Shown piece by piece: positions 14,339-21,624 of a stretch of DNA of 33,890 nt. Below the pieces are notes generated by a model. It did no database searches. It saw nothing but the letters and a program-made list of their open reading frames with translations, and was not told where the DNA came from. Source of the stretch: an uncultured Clostridia bacterium. Lineage in GTDB: Bacteria; Bacillota; Clostridia; Christensenellales; Borkfalkiaceae. Where the stretch lies: assembly GCA_947589085.1 (NCBI GenBank), contig CANPZD010000001.1, positions 272,583 to 306,472 of the forward strand. The letters are read 5' to 3'. The position numbers and the translations under genes were made by a program. Each line of letters starts with the position of its first letter. Position 1 is the stretch's first letter.

Positions 14339-14390
14339 ATTTTGCTATGCAAAAATGCCTCGTAAAATGAAAAAAAACAAAAAAAATCAA

Positions 14391-14413
14391 GAATTTATGT
14401 CACACATAGTACT
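14391..14413 (-). promoter_or_regulatory. Dispersed 9-5-9 inverted repeat, copy 2 (padR promoter region)
   Basis: On the minus strand: AGTACTATG-TGTGA-CATAAATTC. It ends 7 bp upstream of the padR -35 hexamer and lies between the divergent YkvI-like and padR genes. Its position suits an operator for either gene. Confidence 0.6.
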
Positions 14414-14420
14414 TCAACTA

Positions 14421-14449
14421 TTGACAAAATTTTCTATATGTAGTATAAT
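14421..14449 (+). promoter_or_regulatory. Sigma-A promoter of the padR fusion gene
   Basis: TTGACA (14421-14426), a 17-nt spacer, TATAAT (14444-14449): a full consensus promoter. AGGAGG (14461-14466) serves the ATG at 14474. Confidence 0.88.
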
Positions 14450-14473
14450 TAGGTCAACATAGGAGGAACAGGT

Positions 14474-16492
14474 ATGGACGACGAAGCAAATCTTGAAGAA
14501 CAGTCCCAAGAGAAAGAAGAAAAATCCATCAGCTCCGACCTCATCCGCGGGCACATCAATACGATCATCCTGCGGGCGCTCTACGAGGGAGATAAATACG
14601 GCTATGAGATCATTGCCGAGATCGAACGCAAGAGCCACGGACAGTATTCGCTCAAACAACCTTCTTTGTACAGCGCTCTGAAGCGCCTTGAAAAAGACGG
14701 ATACGTAACGTCCTATTGGGGCGGTTCCGTCGCGGGCGGCAGAAGAAAATATTTTTCGCTCACCGACGAAGGCAAGGCCATTTCCGAACAAAATCAATCG
14801 GAATGGGAATATTCCCGTACCGTGATCGATTCTCTCATCTCGGACAAGGACTTTGATTTCAGCAATCCCGCGCCGACCGCGGTCAATATGCGCGTTTTGC
14901 GGAATTCCACTTCCCGCGTCCCCTCCCGCGAAGGCGAGGACGACGAATTGGAATATGAACCCAGCTTCGACGATACGCTCGACCGCGAACGGCTCAATGC
15001 GGAATTTGCACAAAAAAATGCCGAGCTTGAAGAGAAACAACGCGCTTTGGAGACCGAAAAACTTCGCTTTGAAGAGGAAATCAAGGCGCGCAACGAGGCC
15101 ATTGCGAGCGAGCGTGACTGGCGGGAAAAGGAACTTTCGGAACGCGAACGCGTGATCAGAGAGGAACGCGAACATCTGGAGACGCTCAGATCGGAGCAAC
15201 TTCGGGGCGCGGCGGCTTCGCAGGCTGCGCGGGACGCCGAACGCGCTGCGGAATACGCGCAACTCGAAGAGCGCATGCGCCGCCTCGACGAGGAAGAAAC
15301 GGCAAGAAGAGAAGCGCTCGACGCGGAAGAGACGATGCGGCGGCGTTTGCTCGAAGAGGAAGAAACCGCAAAAAAGGCGGAAATGGAAGCCCTCGAAACG
15401 GAATCCAGACGCATTCTCGACGAAGAACTCGCAAAAAGGAAGGCGGAATTAGAGGCCGAGGACGCGGAACGCAAGCGCATCTTCGAGGAAGCGGAAGCGC
15501 GCAGAAAAGATCTCGAAGAAGTCAATGCGGAACGCATGCGCGCGCAGGAAGAGCAGATCAAAGAACGCGAAACCAAGCTCAACGAACGCGAAACGTTCTA
15601 TAACGAAGAACGCGGGCGCTTTGCCGAACTTCTCCGCCAGCGCGACGAACAAATCGAAGCGGAACGTCATGCGCACGTCGTCGAACTCGAAGAACAAGCG
15701 CGCAAGATCAAAGAAGAGCAGGAAGAATTATTCCGCCAGCGCGAACAACAGCTGCTCCACAACAATTACTTAAAGCTCGTGAATTCGCCTGCCCAACCCC
15801 GGGAAACGGAAGAATATACCTATTATAATTCCGCGGCCGACGATCGGGAAACGCAGTCGCCTCCCCCCGAACAGCCGCTGTCCGGATCCGCGGATCCGAA
15901 TTACCGTACCGTTGTGCAGCGCATCTATGCGGGCGCGGTACAGCCCGATCGGGAACCCGCGCGGGCGCGTTCGTTGGACGGGATCGATTTTCAGGATCTG
16001 GAATCCCGTGCCGCTCACGACGGGATCCGTGTCTCGACGACGGGCGGGACGCCTCTGAAAGAAAAGCACGAATACGCGACAAATACCGTACATAAAGGAA
16101 AGGCGCTCTTTTTAAGCGCGATCGTGCTCTTTGTGATTTGCGTGATCGAAGGAAGCATTGCGCTTTCCGTTCGTAGAAGCTACGGACTGCCGCTCTTCTA
16201 CCCCTATCTCATCTGGGCCATCGGCCTGACGGTTCTGCTTGTGACGGGCCTGCTCTATGCGAACCATTGCGGCGAACGCTCGATCCGAAGAAAAGGCCCT
16301 GCGCTGATCAATGCGATCGTGATCTATGCGCTATGCGTGATCGTTACGCTGATCGTCGCTCTCTCCGTGAAGATCGACTTCTCGAGCAAAACCGATCTTG
16401 CGACTTTCATCGTCGTCCCCATCATTTTCTTCTTCGGAGTTGTCGTTTTCGGAATTTGCTACTATCTCATGACAAAACCGAAAAAGAAATAA
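14474..16492 (+). CDS. PadR-family regulator fused to a long coiled coil and a four-helix membrane domain
   Basis: 672 residues; ordinary PadR proteins have about 100-200. Residues 20-105 are a PadR winged helix: DLIRGHINTIILRALYEGDKYGYEIIAEIE, then SLKQPSLYSALKRLEKDGYVTSYW and GGRRKYFSLTDEGK. Residues about 165-430 are an almost unbroken charged coiled coil rich in Glu, Arg and Ala. Residues 430-540 are a polar, proline-containing linker. Residues 543-566, 574-595, 609-632 and 643-666 are hydrophobic helices, followed by a basic tail (TKPKKK). The DNA-binding end should lie in the cytoplasm, held at the membrane. It has a consensus promoter and AGGAGG, so it is likely well expressed. The domain order looks real, not a frameshift artefact, because the frame is continuous and codon use is uniform. 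The signal sensed is unknown. It may act on the inverted repeat next to its own promoter. Confidence 0.85.
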   Translation: MDDEANLEEQSQEKEEKSISSDLIRGHINTIILRALYEGDKYGYEIIAEIERKSHGQYSLKQPSLYSALKRLEKDGYVTSYWGGSVAGGRRKYFSLTDEGKAISEQNQSEWEYSRTVIDSLISDKDFDFSNPAPTAVNMRVLRNSTSRVPSREGEDDELEYEPSFDDTLDRERLNAEFAQKNAELEEKQRALETEKLRFEEEIKARNEAIASERDWREKELSERERVIREEREHLETLRSEQLRGAAASQAARDAERAAEYAQLEERMRRLDEEETARREALDAEETMRRRLLEEEETAKKAEMEALETESRRILDEELAKRKAELEAEDAERKRIFEEAEARRKDLEEVNAERMRAQEEQIKERETKLNERETFYNEERGRFAELLRQRDEQIEAERHAHVVELEEQARKIKEEQEELFRQREQQLLHNNYLKLVNSPAQPRETEEYTYYNSAADDRETQSPPPEQPLSGSADPNYRTVVQRIYAGAVQPDREPARARSLDGIDFQDLESRAAHDGIRVSTTGGTPLKEKHEYATNTVHKGKALFLSAIVLFVICVIEGSIALSVRRSYGLPLFYPYLIWAIGLTVLLVTGLLYANHCGERSIRRKGPALINAIVIYALCVIVTLIVALSVKIDFSSKTDLATFIVVPIIFFFGVVVFGICYYLMTKPKKK

Positions 16493-16498
16493 TCGTTC

Positions 16499-16547
16499 AA
16501 AAAACCGTCCTTGCAAGGACGGTTTTTTAACAAGGACGGTTTTTTAA
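16499..16547. terminator. Bidirectional terminator with a tandemly duplicated 3' arm
   Basis: AAAACCGTCCTTG / CAAGGACGGTTTTTT forms a strong stem with T-runs in both directions, serving padR (plus) and the ROK kinase gene (minus). The 17-nt unit from CAAGGACGG through TTTTTTAA occurs twice in exact tandem (16514-16530 and 16531-16547), so either copy can pair with the single 5' arm. Confidence 0.9.
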
Positions 16548-16556
16548 TCATATGAT

Positions 16557-17501
16557 TTATATTTTTTCCTGTGCGTTCACGGCCGCGCCGTACAGGCCCG
16601 CATCATTTCCCAAAGCCGCACAGAGGAGTTCGAGCGGAGCGTAATCCAGAACATAGAGCCTCGGAAACACAAATTTCCGCAAGGGTTTCAAAAGAGCTTC
16701 CCCTTCCGCCGAGATCCCTCCGCCGAGCAAAACCGCCTGCGGGCGCAGCAGATTGACGAGATTGACAATGCCCTCTCCGAGCGCGGCGATAAATTTTCTT
16801 AAAACATCCCGCGCGCACGCGTCGCCCTCTTTTGCCGCCAAAAATACCGTTCTGCCGTCAACTTCATCGAGGCTGTGCGCGAATCCCCAGAGCAAACTTT
16901 CGCGATCTTTCCGCATGGCATCTCGCGTTGCGCGGATGAGCGCGGCGGCGGAAGCATAACTCTCGAGACATCCGCGCCGGCCGCACGTGCACAATCTGCC
17001 GTTCTGACGGATGATCGTGTGCCCGAATTCCGTGCCCGCGCCGCGGAATCCTTCAAAAAGTTTTCCGCCGATCACGATCCCGGCGCCGACGCCCGTGCCG
17101 ATCGTCACCAAAGCGCAATCTTCGAACCGTCTTCCCGCGCCGAATCTGACTTCGCCGAGCGCGGCGGAATTTGCGTCGTTGAGCACAAACGTCCGTTTTC
17201 CCGCATATTTTTTCACAAGCGCGGCAAGCGGCACGTTGTTCCATGCAAAATTGGACCACTGGACCACAACGCCGTTCGCGCTGTCGATGACGCCGGGCGC
17301 GCCGATCCCGATCGCCTCCACGTCGTCGTAAGAAATTCCGGCGTTCTGCGCAACGCGGAAACTCAAATCCGCAAGCGCTTCGGCGGTTTTTTCTGGAGAA
17401 TCTGCGGCCGAGGTGGCGACGCGGGTCTTGCCGAAAAGTTTTCCGTCCGCAAGGCAGGCGCCCTTTGCCGACATTCCCCCCAGATCGATTCCGACAATCA
17501 T
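16557..17501 (-). CDS. ROK-family sugar kinase (glucokinase-like)
   Basis: 314 residues, normal for ROK kinases. The N-terminal phosphate loop is MIVGIDLGGMSAKGACL. The catalytic region includes VLNDANSAALGE, then IGTGVGAGIVIGGKLFEG. The zinc motif CTCGRRGCLE (about 172-181), with the GTEFGHTII segment ahead of it, is the ROK hallmark. These enzymes phosphorylate glucose or related sugars with ATP. Glucokinase is the best guess, but N-acetylmannosamine or fructose cannot be excluded. ATG at 17499-17501 after GGGGGA. It is the last gene of the DUF1934-MBL-rho-ROK operon, 13 nt after rho, and is followed by the bidirectional terminator. Confidence 0.88.
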   Translation of the reverse strand: MIVGIDLGGMSAKGACLADGKLFGKTRVATSAADSPEKTAEALADLSFRVAQNAGISYDDVEAIGIGAPGVIDSANGVVVQWSNFAWNNVPLAALVKKYAGKRTFVLNDANSAALGEVRFGAGRRFEDCALVTIGTGVGAGIVIGGKLFEGFRGAGTEFGHTIIRQNGRLCTCGRRGCLESYASAAALIRATRDAMRKDRESLLWGFAHSLDEVDGRTVFLAAKEGDACARDVLRKFIAALGEGIVNLVNLLRPQAVLLGGGISAEGEALLKPLRKFVFPRLYVLDYAPLELLCAALGNDAGLYGAAVNAQEKI

Positions 17502-17514
17502 ACTTATCCCCCGA

Positions 17515-18954
17515 TCAGGAATTTTTGTAAACGCGAAGCCATTCGGGGAGCCGCGTAATGAATTCGGCGTTGTTTTCCGTCCGCTTGATCATATCGATGA
17601 GACCGGCGGCATTTTCCGTAAGTCCCCGTTCGCGCAATTTATACACACAGGCAAGCTCCTCTTTGCTGAGAAGCATCTCCTCTTTCCGCGTGCCGGAACG
17701 GCGGATATCGATCGCGGGGAAGATCCTGCGCTCCGCAAGATCGCGGGACAGGAAGATATCCGAATTGCCCGTTCCCTTGAATTCTTCATAGATAATATCG
17801 TCCATGCGGCTGCCCGTTTCCACGAGCGCGGTGGCCAAAATCGTAAGACTTCCCGATTCCACCGTGTTGCGCGCGGCGCCGAAGAAGCGTTTGGGTTCCG
17901 CAAAAGCCGCGGCGTCCAGACCGCCCGTAAGCGTTTTCCCCGTGCTTTCGACCACATAGTTATAAGCGCGCGTCAGTTTGGTGAGCGAATCGAGAAGGAT
18001 CACGACGTCTTTGCCGAGTTCCGCCATGCGTTTCGCATGCGCAAGCGTGAGTTCCGCCGCGCGGATGTGGTGATCCGCCCCCTCGTCGAACGTGGAGTAG
18101 ACGACTTCGGCGTTTTCGACGCTGGTACGGATATCCGTCACTTCTTCCGGGCGTTCGTCGATCAGCAGGATGATGAGGCAGATCTCGCTGTGGTTTTCGG
18201 AAATCGCCCGCGCAACGGATTTCAGAAGCGTCGTTTTCCCCGCCTTGGGCGGTGCGATGATGAGCGCGCGCTGTCCCTTTCCGATGGGCGTAAACAGATC
18301 CAGAATCCGCAAGGAAACGTCGTTGAAATTTTCGGAAAGCGCGATCTTCTCGTTTGCGTATTTCGCGGTGAGCGTATCGAAGAACGGCCGCTGTTCGTAA
18401 CTGCCGACCGGCAAGCCGTTTACGTTCAGGATCTGGTCGATCGCCGCGGAATCGTTTTTCTGGCGGGGCTTGGCGGTACACGTGATAAAGTCCCCCTCGC
18501 GCAGCTTGTATGCGTGAATGGTCGGCGAGGGAATAAATACGTCCCCCTCGTTCGAAGGCTGGCAATTTCTGATCCTGATAAAGCCGTATCCGCCCTGCGT
18601 GATCTCCAGAATGCCCGAGCACATGGGCCGGTCGAAAAGATTCTCCGCGGGGTCGCCGTTCTCCACAGACATGGAATTTCCCTGCGCCCGAGAGCCGAAG
18701 TCGCGCTTGATGCCCTCCAGCGTACGCAGGATCTCGGGGTCGATATACGACTGCTTCACGGGCGCGCCGCGATTGGAACGGGGCGCAGGCTCTATTTTTT
18801 CCGTCAAGATATCGATGATCTCGCCGATCAGATCGCTTTTGCTGATCGCGGCAGGCTGACGCACGCCGTATTTTCTGCCTACAACGCGCAGCGTCGTGAT
18901 GGGAAGTGTGTTAAGAAACTCTTGATATTTTTTCTCTTCAAGCGTTAATTCCAT
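17515..18954 (-). CDS. rho: Transcription termination factor Rho
   Basis: 479 residues. Rho is the hexameric RNA helicase that releases transcripts. The N-terminal Rho_N helices ([23 protein letters not shown]) are followed by a cold-shock-like RNA-binding fold ([28 protein letters not shown]). The ATPase domain has Walker [13 protein letters not shown] (about 234-245), [12 protein letters not shown], the Q-loop region [23 protein letters not shown], and the R-loop LTKLTRAYN with [12 protein letters not shown] [12 protein letters not shown]. The linker between the Rho_N and RNA-binding parts is short (about 60 residues). The ATG (18952-18954) overlaps the 3' end of the MBL gene by 17 nt, with GGAG 10 nt upstream, so coupling to the gene before it is likely. 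Confidence 0.97.
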   Translation of the reverse strand: MELTLEEKKYQEFLNTLPITTLRVVGRKYGVRQPAAISKSDLIGEIIDILTEKIEPAPRSNRGAPVKQSYIDPEILRTLEGIKRDFGSRAQGNSMSVENGDPAENLFDRPMCSGILEITQGGYGFIRIRNCQPSNEGDVFIPSPTIHAYKLREGDFITCTAKPRQKNDSAAIDQILNVNGLPVGSYEQRPFFDTLTAKYANEKIALSENFNDVSLRILDLFTPIGKGQRALIIAPPKAGKTTLLKSVARAISENHSEICLIILLIDERPEEVTDIRTSVENAEVVYSTFDEGADHHIRAAELTLAHAKRMAELGKDVVILLDSLTKLTRAYNYVVESTGKTLTGGLDAAAFAEPKRFFGAARNTVESGSLTILATALVETGSRMDDIIYEEFKGTGNSDIFLSRDLAERRIFPAIDIRRSGTRKEEMLLSKEELACVYKLRERGLTENAAGLIDMIKRTENNAEFITRLPEWLRVYKNS

Positions 18955-19588
18955 TCTTTATGCGCTCCATTAACATTATTTTTCGATATTTTCCGCAGTC
19001 CTCTGCGGTCAGTTGCAATTCGCCGCCGACGTACTCTTTGGGACAGTCAAGCGCGTCCAAAAACCGTTCGGCGCCTTCGATCGCAATATTCAAGTCGCGC
19101 GTTTTATAGTGCATTGGGATCACGATGGAAGGTGAGATCCGACGGACATATTCTGCCGCTCCCTCCGCGTCGACGGTGTAAGTGCCGCCGACGGGAATGA
19201 GAAGCACGTCCACTTTTTTCAAAGAATCAAAGGGAAACGTTTCGGCTTTCATGCCGATATCCCCCATATGACAGACGCAAATTCCGTCGATATCGTATAC
19301 AAAAACAAGATTGGCTCCTCGTTTGGCGCCGCGAACGTTGTCATGAAAACTCGGCACCGCGTAAAAATCGATCCCGCCGAGCGAATAATTGCCCGCGCGA
19401 TCGAACAGAGCCGCCCCCTCTACCGCGCTCACATGATTATGATCGTAATGCGCGTGGCTGACCGTTACGGCGTCCGCCCGCACGCGCGGCATGCGATAAC
19501 CGATCTCTCCGTAAGGATCCGTGACGATCTTCACGCCCTTTGCGTTTTCCAACGCAAAACAGGAATGTCCGAAATAAGTTAATTTCAT
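18938..19588 (-). CDS. Metallo-beta-lactamase-fold hydrolase (UPF0173/YtkL-like)
   Basis: 216 residues. MBL-fold signature: KLTYFGHSCFALE, then SHAHYDHNH (His45, His47, Asp49, His50), the later metal residues in VPSFHDN and CHMGDIG, and IPMHYKT near the C terminus. The small size and the H-x-H-x-DH followed by FHD pattern fit the UPF0173 group, whose substrate is not known. The ATG overlaps the DUF1934 stop (ATGA), and the 3' end overlaps rho by 17 nt. It is thus translationally embedded in the rho operon, which suggests co-expression, not a shared pathway. Confidence 0.88.
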   Translation of the reverse strand: MKLTYFGHSCFALENAKGVKIVTDPYGEIGYRMPRVRADAVTVSHAHYDHNHVSAVEGAALFDRAGNYSLGGIDFYAVPSFHDNVRGAKRGANLVFVYDIDGICVCHMGDIGMKAETFPFDSLKKVDVLLIPVGGTYTVDAEGAAEYVRRISPSIVIPMHYKTRDLNIAIEGAERFLDALDCPKEYVGGELQLTAEDCGKYRKIMLMERIKNGINA

Positions 19589-19977
19589 GGCCCCTCCGAA
19601 ACGGATATCATGATATCCAAATGGAAATGCGCAATCGATTCAAACAATAAATCATAGTCAAGGATGATATGTATTTGACGCGCGGTCCGCTCCGATCCGA
19701 TACAAACCGTCCGAACGGGGATCGTTCCGCTCTTGCCGCCCTCTTCAACGGCAAGCTCCGTCAAATTTCCCTCCGAAAACCGTGCAAAAAGCGTGACATT
19801 GCCCTTTCGCCGCATCAGAATTTCCCGATTTTCAAAAACGATCTCGGTAGGAGCGCCTTCCGTACGATAAGATAACGTAAAACCGTTTCCGCGAGGCAAA
19901 AATATCCCCGTCGAATCCAGACAGCTTTCGCCGTCTTTCGTTTGCGTAATGATCCGCACGGTGCAGTTGTGAGTCAT
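19585..19977 (-). CDS. DUF1934 (YwiB-like) beta-barrel protein
   Basis: 130 residues from the ATG at 19975-19977. A second in-frame ATG four codons upstream lies inside the -10 box of the promoter and cannot be transcribed from it. The sequence is mostly beta strands, with IVFENREILMRRKGNVTLFARFSEG and a C-terminal IHIILDYDLLFE segment, as in the DUF1934/YwiB family (calycin-like barrel, function unknown). It is often found near argS or rpoE in Firmicutes; here it leads the rho operon. No Shine-Dalgarno is visible and the leader would be about 4 nt, so translation is probably near-leaderless. Confidence 0.85.
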   Translation of the reverse strand: MTHNCTVRIITQTKDGESCLDSTGIFLPRGNGFTLSYRTEGAPTEIVFENREILMRRKGNVTLFARFSEGNLTELAVEEGGKSGTIPVRTVCIGSERTARQIHIILDYDLLFESIAHFHLDIMISVSEGP

Positions 19978-19987
19978 TGATACAACC

Positions 19988-20016
19988 ATTATATACCAAT
20001 CTTCCGGGATTGTAAA
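19988..20016 (-). promoter_or_regulatory. Sigma-A promoter of the DUF1934-MBL-rho-ROK operon
   Basis: On the minus strand: TTTACA (20016-20011), a 17-nt spacer, TATAAT (19993-19988). The expected start is about 4 nt before the DUF1934 ATG. Confidence 0.8.
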
Positions 20017-20035
20017 TAAGAATCGGGAAGATTCT
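20012..20035 (-). terminator. Probable terminator of tyrA
   Basis: A 6-bp stem AGAATC/GATTCT with a 5-nt loop, then TTATTT on the minus strand, directly after the tyrA stop. It overlaps the -35 of the next promoter. Confidence 0.55.
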
Positions 20036-20038
20036 CTG

Positions 20039-20866
20039 CTATTTGCGGCGATTTTTTTTCAAAAATTCTTCATGAAACTGTTTTCCGCGCCGCAAGAGCA
20101 TGCGCATTTCGTCCTCATTTCCCGCGTCGAGCGCGGCCCGATAGGCTTCCAATTCCTTTGTAAGGCGCGCGATCTCCCGCGATAAATTCTCCCGATTGAG
20201 AAAAAAGAGTTCCGTCCAGACGTTCTCGTCCAAAGAGGCGATCCGCGTCATATCCTGAAAACTTCCGCCGGTGAATCCGGCGCATTCGCAGGCCGACGGC
20301 GTTTTGATATAGGCATTGGAAACGATATGGGCAAGCTGCGACGTGAGCGCGATCATGCGGTCGTGTTCTTCCGCGGAACATTCCACGATCGTGCCGAAGC
20401 CGAGATCGTCCGCAAGCGCGCGAACGGTTTTCAGCGCGGCGCCGTCCGTTCCGGCATTGCGCGTGATCACGAGATTGGCGCCCCGGAAAAGTTCCGGATC
20501 GGAGGAAGCGATCCCCACGGTCTCTTTCCCCGCCATGGGATGCAGTCCGACATATTTATAATTCCGCGATTTTGCAAGCACCGCCCGTTCGAGCGGAAGT
20601 TTCACGCCGCAAATATCCGTAACGACGCACCCATCGGGAAACCGCCCCTCCTCAAGCTCGCGCAGAACGACGCGCGGCGGCAAGGCAAGCACGACGACTT
20701 CGGCGCCGTCGTAGCTCTCGGCCTCTTCATCGATCATACCATGATCGAGCGCGTACTGCACGGAAGTTTTCGTACGATTGCGCCCAGCCACATAATGTCC
20801 GGCGCGTTTCAGTCCCGCCGCGATCGAAGCGCCGATGATCCCCAATCCATAAACAAGAATCTTCAT
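20039..20866 (-). CDS. tyrA: Prephenate dehydrogenase TyrA
   Basis: 275 residues. It converts prephenate to 4-hydroxyphenylpyruvate for tyrosine. The NAD-binding Rossmann start is MKILVYGLGIIGASIAAGLKRAGHYVAGRNR. TyrA motifs follow: VTDICGVKLPLE, VGLHPMAGKETVGIASSD and LTSQLAHIVSNAYIK with the catalytic-region histidine. The C-terminal helical dimer domain is present (FQDMTRIASLDENVWTELFFLNREN). No ACT domain is attached, so feedback by tyrosine is not obvious. ATG at 20864-20866 with GAGG 6 nt upstream; the in-frame ATG four codons earlier lacks a ribosome site. An inverted repeat shared with three other loci lies 28 nt upstream. Confidence 0.94.
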   Translation of the reverse strand: MKILVYGLGIIGASIAAGLKRAGHYVAGRNRTKTSVQYALDHGMIDEEAESYDGAEVVVLALPPRVVLRELEEGRFPDGCVVTDICGVKLPLERAVLAKSRNYKYVGLHPMAGKETVGIASSDPELFRGANLVITRNAGTDGAALKTVRALADDLGFGTIVECSAEEHDRMIALTSQLAHIVSNAYIKTPSACECAGFTGGSFQDMTRIASLDENVWTELFFLNRENLSREIARLTKELEAYRAALDAGNEDEMRMLLRRGKQFHEEFLKKNRRK

Positions 20867-20893
20867 TTTGGGCCTCATTTTCCCGTTAAACGA

Positions 20894-20916
20894 ACTATTA
20901 TGTTTGACATAGTACT
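20894..20916 (-). promoter_or_regulatory. Dispersed 9-5-9 inverted repeat, copy 3 (upstream of tyrA)
   Basis: On the minus strand: AGTACTATG-TCAAA-CATAATAGT. It sits in the 75-nt gap between the YgjP-like stop and the tyrA start. I see no unambiguous sigma-A promoter beside it, so the site may overlap or form part of an unusual promoter. Confidence 0.6.
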
Positions 20917-20941
20917 ACATAAAATCCGTTTATTCTGCTTT

Positions 20942-21604
20942 TTATAGGCAATTCATTGCCCAAAGATATCCTTTGAGCGCCTTTCTGCGGGAAAGATAAT
21001 CCGGAAGGATCCGTTCCACCTCTCTCCAGAAATCCGGGCTGTGGTTCATGCGGACCGTATGGCACAGCTCGTGCACGGCAAGATATTCCGCAAGTTCGTC
21101 GGGCAGAAAAACCGTTCGGAAAGAAAAGCAGATCTTCTTTTGCGAATTGCACGAACCCCAACGCCCGCGTGCCGATGTGATTTTCATCGACGCATAACGA
21201 AGGCAATATCGATTGGAAATTGCGTCGAGCAATGTCTGCATGCGCGTTTGCGCGAGCCGTTTCAGAAGCGCAATGAAAGCCTCCGTTCTCCCCTCCTCGG
21301 GAAGAACCACGCATCCGTCCGCAAGGGCGGCGCGGCGTCCGTTTCGGATCGTATAATCCGTTCCGCAGAGAGTAACCGTCTCGCCGTCCGAAAGCGTAAC
21401 GGCGTTTTTCATACGCATTCGGGAAAGGATCCAGCGTTCGTGCCGGCGGATAAAATCCTCGATCTCCCGCAGGCGGCACAGCATTGGCGCGGATACGATC
21501 AGCTTTCCCTCTCTGTTTACGGTAAGGCGCAAATATTTCCGCCGGCTGCGAAGGAGCTGATACTCAAGACCGCTTCCGCTGACATTTTCTTGACTTTTCG
21601 GCAT
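20942..21604 (-). CDS. YgjP/SprT-like zinc metallopeptidase (DUF45, M48-related)
   Basis: 220 residues, cytoplasmic. The signature HELCHTVRMNHSPDFW gives zinc ligands His178 and His182, the catalytic Glu179, and His188. RGRWGSCNSQKKICFSFR is the conserved W-G-S-C block of the family. The N-terminal half, with RRKYLRLTVNREGKLIVSAP, also matches. The family's substrate is unclear; some relatives are linked to DNA-protein crosslink repair or to restriction loci, but none is nearby. ATG at 21602-21604 with no ribosome site; a TATAGC hexamer ends 6 nt before it. The gene is divergent from aroA with only 20 nt between the two ATGs. Confidence 0.88.
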   Translation of the reverse strand: MPKSQENVSGSGLEYQLLRSRRKYLRLTVNREGKLIVSAPMLCRLREIEDFIRRHERWILSRMRMKNAVTLSDGETVTLCGTDYTIRNGRRAALADGCVVLPEEGRTEAFIALLKRLAQTRMQTLLDAISNRYCLRYASMKITSARGRWGSCNSQKKICFSFRTVFLPDELAEYLAVHELCHTVRMNHSPDFWREVERILPDYLSRRKALKGYLWAMNCL

Positions 21605-21618
21605 AGATCGGCTATACT
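21590..21618 (+). promoter_or_regulatory. Sigma-A promoter of aroA (leaderless layout)
   Basis: TTGACT (21590-21595), a 17-nt spacer, TATACT (21613-21618), then TTTCCT and the ATG. The transcription start should coincide with the start codon. The -35 lies within the coding sequence of the divergent YgjP-like gene. Confidence 0.75.
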
Positions 21619-21624
21619 TTTCCT

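Noticed and set aside
13880-14340. Plus-strand frames opposite the YkvI-like gene (e.g. 13782-14237)
   Set aside because: Proline/serine/arginine-rich antisense products without initiation signals.
16546-16557. Palindrome AATCATATGATT at the ROK kinase stop codon
   Set aside because: A 12-bp AT-rich palindrome can arise by chance, and no promoter is adjacent.
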